From Phycisphaeraceae bacterium (GTDB lineage Bacteria > Planctomycetota > Phycisphaerae > Phycisphaerales > Phycisphaeraceae), in assembly GCA_020849625.1 (NCBI GenBank), contig JADLFV010000044.1, positions 1 through 40,137 on the forward strand: a stretch of DNA of 40,137 nt, read 5' to 3'. The translations under genes and the position numbers were made by a program. Positions within the stretch are counted from its first letter, which is position 1. Each line of letters starts with the position of its first letter. This document shows, piece after piece, positions 36,836-40,137 of the stretch. Below the pieces are notes generated by a model. The model did no database searches, was not told the origin of the DNA, and saw only the letters and a list, made by a program, of their open reading frames with translations.

Positions 36836-38542
36836 TCAGACAGCCGCTTCCAGATGCTCCAGCTCCTGCGCCACCGCGTCCATCAGCGGAGCGATGCGCT
36901 CGGCGCTGAAGTCGAAGGACAGCCCGGCCGCGGCGAAAAGCTGTGGCAGCGGGCGCGTGTTGCCCAGGCTCAACGCGGCACGGTAACGCTGCAGGGCTTG
37001 CTGCGGTTCGCGGCGATAAGCGAGCCAAAGCTCCAGGGCGCCGAGCTGAGCAATGCCATACTCGATGTAGTAGAACGGCCAGTTGAACAGGTGTAGCTGC
37101 TTCTGCCACATCGCCGCCCGCTCGGCTTCCAGGCTGGTCCAATCGACAACTTTGCTGCTGAAGCGGTCAAGCGTGCTCAACCACAGTTCGCTGCGGCGGG
37201 CGGCATCTGCGGGGCGGTTGGTGTAGAGCTGGTGCTGGAACTGGTCGATGGTGGCGATCCACGGCAAGGTGCGCACCACCGACTCGAACTGCTGATGAGC
37301 CGCCCGGGCCCGGCTCTCCTGGTCCTCGTAAAAAACATCCATGAAGTCAGCCCCGATCAACTCCATCGACATGCTGGCCACCTCGCAAAACTCCAGCGGC
37401 GCCTGCTGGAAGAAGATCAACGGCTCAACCGCGCGGGCCCAGATGAAGTGGAACGCATGTCCCGCTTCGTGCAGCAGCGTATCGACATCGCGCTGAAGAC
37501 CGGCCGCGTTCATGAAGATGAAAGGCTCACCCGACTCGTACAGCGAACTCTGGAACCCGCCCGCCCGTTTGCCCTTGCGCGAGTCGAGATCGAGATTGCG
37601 CCCGAAGGTCAAATGCCCGAAGGTTTCTCCCAGCGCCGGAGCGATGCGGTCGAACACCTGCCGCGTGCTGTCGAGCAATTGCTGCGATGTCTCGAAGGGC
37701 GACAGGGCTGATCTGTGGCGCTGGTCCACGCCCAGGTCCCACGGACGAAGCGAATTAACCCCCAGCGCGGCGCGGCGACGCTGGTCCAATTGCTCGACCA
37801 CCGGCAGCACCAGCTTCTGCACCGCATCCGCGAACTGATCGCACTGCGCCGGCGTGTAGTCGAAGCGCCCCATGCTCTTCCAGGCATAACCACGGAAGTT
37901 CGGCTCATCGGCGTTGGCAGCCACATTGGCTCGCAGGTCGAGCATCCGGTCAAAGATCGCATCGATCGTTGCGCGGTCCCGCAGCCGGCGCTGGTTGGAT
38001 AGACGCCAGGTCGTCTCGCGCACGGCGCGGCTGGGATACTCCAGGAATTTGGCCAACTGCTGCAGCGTGTAGGTCTTGCCTTCGTATTCCACCTGCATTT
38101 CGCCGATGAGTTTGTCGTAGTCCTTGCTCTGGCGGGCCAGCTCGGTGAACAGCGGCACGTTGGCGTCGCGGAAAATTTCCACGTCTGTGCGCCACTGGCG
38201 AAACAGCACGGTGAACTTCGGCTCCCGGGCTTCCAAAGCCGCGGCTCCGGGCGTGGTCAGCAGCATCTTTTGCAGCCTGGAATACATCGGCGCCAGCTTG
38301 GGCTGCACGTTCTCGACGAAGTGCATGTAAGCCTGTTCGAGGGCGGGGTCATCGGTGTGGCAGGCGTAGTCGATGTAGCGGCGGTCGCCGTATTCCTGCA
38401 CCCGGGCCGAGAGATTGGACAGGTCGGTCAGCCATTGCCGGGCGTCGTCGGCGTCGGGGATATCGCGCTGCAGCAACTCGTTGAAGCGCGGTTCGAGCGT
38501 GGAGAAATCAGAAGGATCGAACGGCGGAAGATTGTGGGGCAT
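36836..38542 (-). CDS. M3-family oligoendopeptidase (PepF-like)
   Basis: This 568-residue cytoplasmic protein is an M3 metallopeptidase. It has the zinc motif HEAGH (His358, Glu359, His362, in DTLLHEAGHAFHFIWA) and the downstream third ligand region FCEVASMSMELIG (Glu about 385-391). The N-terminal helical region (SNLSARVQEYGDRRYIDYA and others) forms the cap over the cleft that limits it to short peptides. It would digest oligopeptides in the cytoplasm. Start at ATG 38542 has no ribosome site, but TATACT ends 6 nt before it, so a leaderless transcript is possible. The upstream flank is a heptamer inverted repeat. Confidence 0.92.
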   Translation of the reverse strand: MPHNLPPFDPSDFSTLEPRFNELLQRDIPDADDARQWLTDLSNLSARVQEYGDRRYIDYACHTDDPALEQAYMHFVENVQPKLAPMYSRLQKMLLTTPGAAALEAREPKFTVLFRQWRTDVEIFRDANVPLFTELARQSKDYDKLIGEMQVEYEGKTYTLQQLAKFLEYPSRAVRETTWRLSNQRRLRDRATIDAIFDRMLDLRANVAANADEPNFRGYAWKSMGRFDYTPAQCDQFADAVQKLVLPVVEQLDQRRRAALGVNSLRPWDLGVDQRHRSALSPFETSQQLLDSTRQVFDRIAPALGETFGHLTFGRNLDLDSRKGKRAGGFQSSLYESGEPFIFMNAAGLQRDVDTLLHEAGHAFHFIWARAVEPLIFFQQAPLEFCEVASMSMELIGADFMDVFYEDQESRARAAHQQFESVVRTLPWIATIDQFQHQLYTNRPADAARRSELWLSTLDRFSSKVVDWTSLEAERAAMWQKQLHLFNWPFYYIEYGIAQLGALELWLAYRREPQQALQRYRAALSLGNTRPLPQLFAAAGLSFDFSAERIAPLMDAVAQELEHLEAAV

Positions 38543-38559
38543 TGGGCCAGTATAGGGGG

Positions 38560-38650
38560 GAAATTCGAATGACGAAATTCGAAATTCGAAACAATGTCCG
38601 AATGACGAATGTCCGTATCTTCGTCATTCGAATTTCTTCATTCGAATTTC
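38560..38650. repeat. Inverted repeat of GAAATTC/GAATGAC heptamers
   Basis: The left arm has GAAATTC, GAATGAC, GAAATTC, GAAATTC from 38560. The right arm ends TTCATTCGAATTTC near 38650. It lies between the M3 peptidase start and the truncated Rhs reading frame and marks the 5' break point of the latter. Confidence 0.8.
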
Positions 38651-38749
38651 CGCGGCTCAGCCTGAGGCTTTGCCAGGGGCTGGGTCCGACGTCTTTCCAG
38701 CATTGCCAAGAGCATCTACGCCAATCCCGACTACACAACCGGCGCCGGG

Positions 38750-40024
38750 GTGGGCTGGGCGCGCCACTTTTACGCCCTGCCCAACGCCAACTATAATCTC
38801 ATGATGCTCGTCGAAGCATTGCCTGCTGGTGGGAGCCGGATCATCGAGCGCTACGAGTACACCCCCTACGGCGAACGCCAGGTCTATACCCACGGCTTCC
38901 TGCTGGCCGATGGCAACCGCGACTGGGTGGTGAACCTGGCCGACAACCAGATCCTCGGCGACCAATGGGGTTACACCGGGCCTAATCTCTCGGCCGACTA
39001 CAACGGCGATGGTTCCGTGGGCTTTGGCGACCTGGCCATACTCGGCGACGAGTACTCCTTCTCCGTCGCCTACGACAACGATCCGCTGGTGATGTACCCC
39101 TCTTCCGGGGGCAGCTACCGCGTCACCGGCTCCTGCGTGCCCATGAACGCGGTCGGGCATCAGGGGTTGTTCCATGATGAGGAGTCGGGGCTGGTCTACA
39201 ACCGAGCAAGAATGCTCCACCCCAGACTTGGCCGGTTCATGCAGCGCGATCCGTTGGGGTATGTCGATGGGATGGCAACCTATACATATCGCCTAAATAA
39301 TCCTAATCAGCACGTTGATCCATTTGGCTGTGCCGCGATTGATGTGCAAAGAGTGCGATCTGCTTTAATGTCCGCATTTGCCGTTCATCGGGGATTTATA
39401 TATGTGGATGTATTTCGTCTTAGCGTCTTTTTTGGGAGAGAATTAGCTGCGTTACAAGGGTTGTCACCCAGTAATGTATATACGGGGCGAGGAAATGGAC
39501 CTGAATATAGGCCTCTGGCTCGAGAACTCGAATTTCCTACCACGACACCTAATCCATCTAACGTGATTCATGAACTTGTGCATGTGATGAATGGTGCTTT
39601 TGTAAATCCGGGGAGAGATGAGGGGCAAGCATACGCAAAACAACGGGTTGTGCCGAGTCTGGGAGGATTTAGAGCAGTAGAAAACCAACTTGATTCTATA
39701 CTCTCAGCAGGAAAAGCTGAATCACAAGATATTGCTGATCTTCAACTATTCTGGACGAATGCATGGCTGAATATAAACAAGGTTATTGGATCAGATGCAC
39801 CCGTACATGGGCCATGGCCCAATGGTAAAGTAGGATCTAATGATATTAGTACACACGGGCTGAATGTCTGGTGTGGTGGTCTAAAGGACAAGTACAATAA
39901 TCACGATGGGGCAAAAGTGGGCTGCTTGGAGTTTCGATGTGATAATCTGCAGAGGAAACCCACTATATATGGAAGAATATCTATAATCACTCTTGAGTTT
40001 CGTTTAGATCCCTTACTACGGTAA
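38750..40024 (+). CDS. Truncated Rhs tip with dockerin-like insert and zincin-type C-terminal toxin domain
   Basis: Only the last part of an Rhs/YD-repeat protein is present. The frame stays open back to 38666, just after a heptamer repeat, and the usual long repeat array is missing. Order: a last YD repeat (RYEYTPYGER, about 34-43), a dockerin-like module inserted in it (NLADNQILGDQWG and DYNGDGSVGFGDLAILGDEY, about 52-103), the Rhs core end (YNRARMLHPRLGRFMQRDPL, NNPNQHVDPFG, about 150-193), and an unrelated C-terminal domain (194-424). The last has VIHELVHVMNG (His274-Glu-x-x-His278) and EGQAYAK, a zincin-like pattern. GC content drops sharply after about 39280, typical of exchanged toxin tips. 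Polymorphic toxin function is inferred. GTG 38750 is only a formal start. Confidence 0.8.
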   Translation: MGWARHFYALPNANYNLMMLVEALPAGGSRIIERYEYTPYGERQVYTHGFLLADGNRDWVVNLADNQILGDQWGYTGPNLSADYNGDGSVGFGDLAILGDEYSFSVAYDNDPLVMYPSSGGSYRVTGSCVPMNAVGHQGLFHDEESGLVYNRARMLHPRLGRFMQRDPLGYVDGMATYTYRLNNPNQHVDPFGCAAIDVQRVRSALMSAFAVHRGFIYVDVFRLSVFFGRELAALQGLSPSNVYTGRGNGPEYRPLARELEFPTTTPNPSNVIHELVHVMNGAFVNPGRDEGQAYAKQRVVPSLGGFRAVENQLDSILSAGKAESQDIADLQLFWTNAWLNINKVIGSDAPVHGPWPNGKVGSNDISTHGLNVWCGGLKDKYNNHDGAKVGCLEFRCDNLQRKPTIYGRISIITLEFRLDPLLR

Positions 40025-40137
40025 TGACAGTAATGATTAAATGTAAGCCAATAATACACATCATCCTCGTTGCGATTGTTCTTATATTTGGTGCATTTGC
40101 AGTATCAATGTGGCTGCCAAGGGATGGTGGAACTAAG
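40024..40137 (+). CDS. Start of a small membrane protein, candidate immunity protein (cut by window end)
   Basis: ATG at 40024 overlaps the Rhs stop by one base (TAATG), and the frame is open to the end of the window (38 codons). It has one hydrophobic segment (PIIHIILVAIVLIFGAFAVS). ATG 40033 is a second possible start. In Rhs and other polymorphic toxins, the gene directly after the toxin usually encodes the cognate immunity protein, and the AT-rich composition matches the toxin domain. No homology can be judged from 38 residues. Confidence 0.55.
   Translation, partial: MTVMIKCKPIIHIILVAIVLIFGAFAVSMWLPRDGGTK

Noticed and set aside
1..40137. CRISPR array, tRNA, rRNA or phage integration site
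   Set aside because: No regularly spaced direct repeats with unique spacers, no tRNA-like cloverleaf with a CCA-adjacent stem, and no integrase or transposase frame was seen. The paired palindromes have no array structure.

Overview
The window reads as a piece of a Planctomycetota chromosome, most likely class Phycisphaerae. The evidence is the combination of a PEP-CTERM protein carrying dockerin-like NLADLQILGDNW modules, a pseudopilin-type protein with a YADAHG tail, a Cys-type sulfatase, a small membrane protein ending in a CPRCGYDL/CPECGY zinc ribbon, a CPA2 antiporter fused to a PTS EIIA domain, a sodium:solute symporter with a tiny coupled partner, and an Rhs tip. Base composition is high in GC with GC-rich third codon positions, except for the last ~800 bases, which are clearly AT-richer. 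No tRNA, rRNA, CRISPR array, transposase or integrase gene was seen. Taxonomy and all functions are inferred from family motifs; nothing was searched.

Layout. 1-810 holds no convincing gene, only inverted repeats. 811-5131 carries, on the plus strand, a SAM methyltransferase, a ChrA chromate transporter, a DUF1015 protein and a one-RRM RNA-binding protein. 5251-13797 is on the minus strand: desaturase, sulfatase, pseudopilin-like protein, PepSY-like/FnIII protein, PEP-CTERM protein and two GntR-headed regulators. The second regulator is divergent from a short NagA-like deacetylase (13999) that is followed by an NAD-dependent epimerase. 16290-19090 is a run of small genes (ACT-like protein, membrane proteins, YgdR-type lipoprotein, ArfB). 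19256-26168 holds an Nramp-like transporter, transketolase with a tail-anchored partner, a secreted DNRLRE-like protein and a diguanylate cyclase coupled to a degenerate receiver-like protein. 26277 starts the antiporter-EIIA fusion.

28096-31233 is the most distinctive metabolic locus: a tight minus-strand operon of a ferritin-like diiron-type protein, a URO-D/MtaA-type protein and a stand-alone MetE-like catalytic barrel, divergent from an AraC regulator. A GH2 beta-mannosidase, a sodium:solute symporter plus 50-residue partner and an M3 peptidase follow, consistent with a glycan-using lifestyle. The right edge is a 5'-truncated Rhs tip whose AT-rich C-terminal domain has an HELVH zincin motif; a small membrane-protein gene starts on its stop codon and is a candidate immunity gene.

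The intergenic space is unusually full of repeats. At least two composite palindrome families occur four times each: paired AAAAAGGTTCCTGG-type hairpins starting 11-13 nt after stop codons, and GGGTGCCACGG...GTGGCACCC double hairpins. There are also several inverted repeats built from heptamer units. Some repeats lie inside coding sequences in frame, including five tandem heptamers in the diguanylate cyclase that could make it phase-variable.
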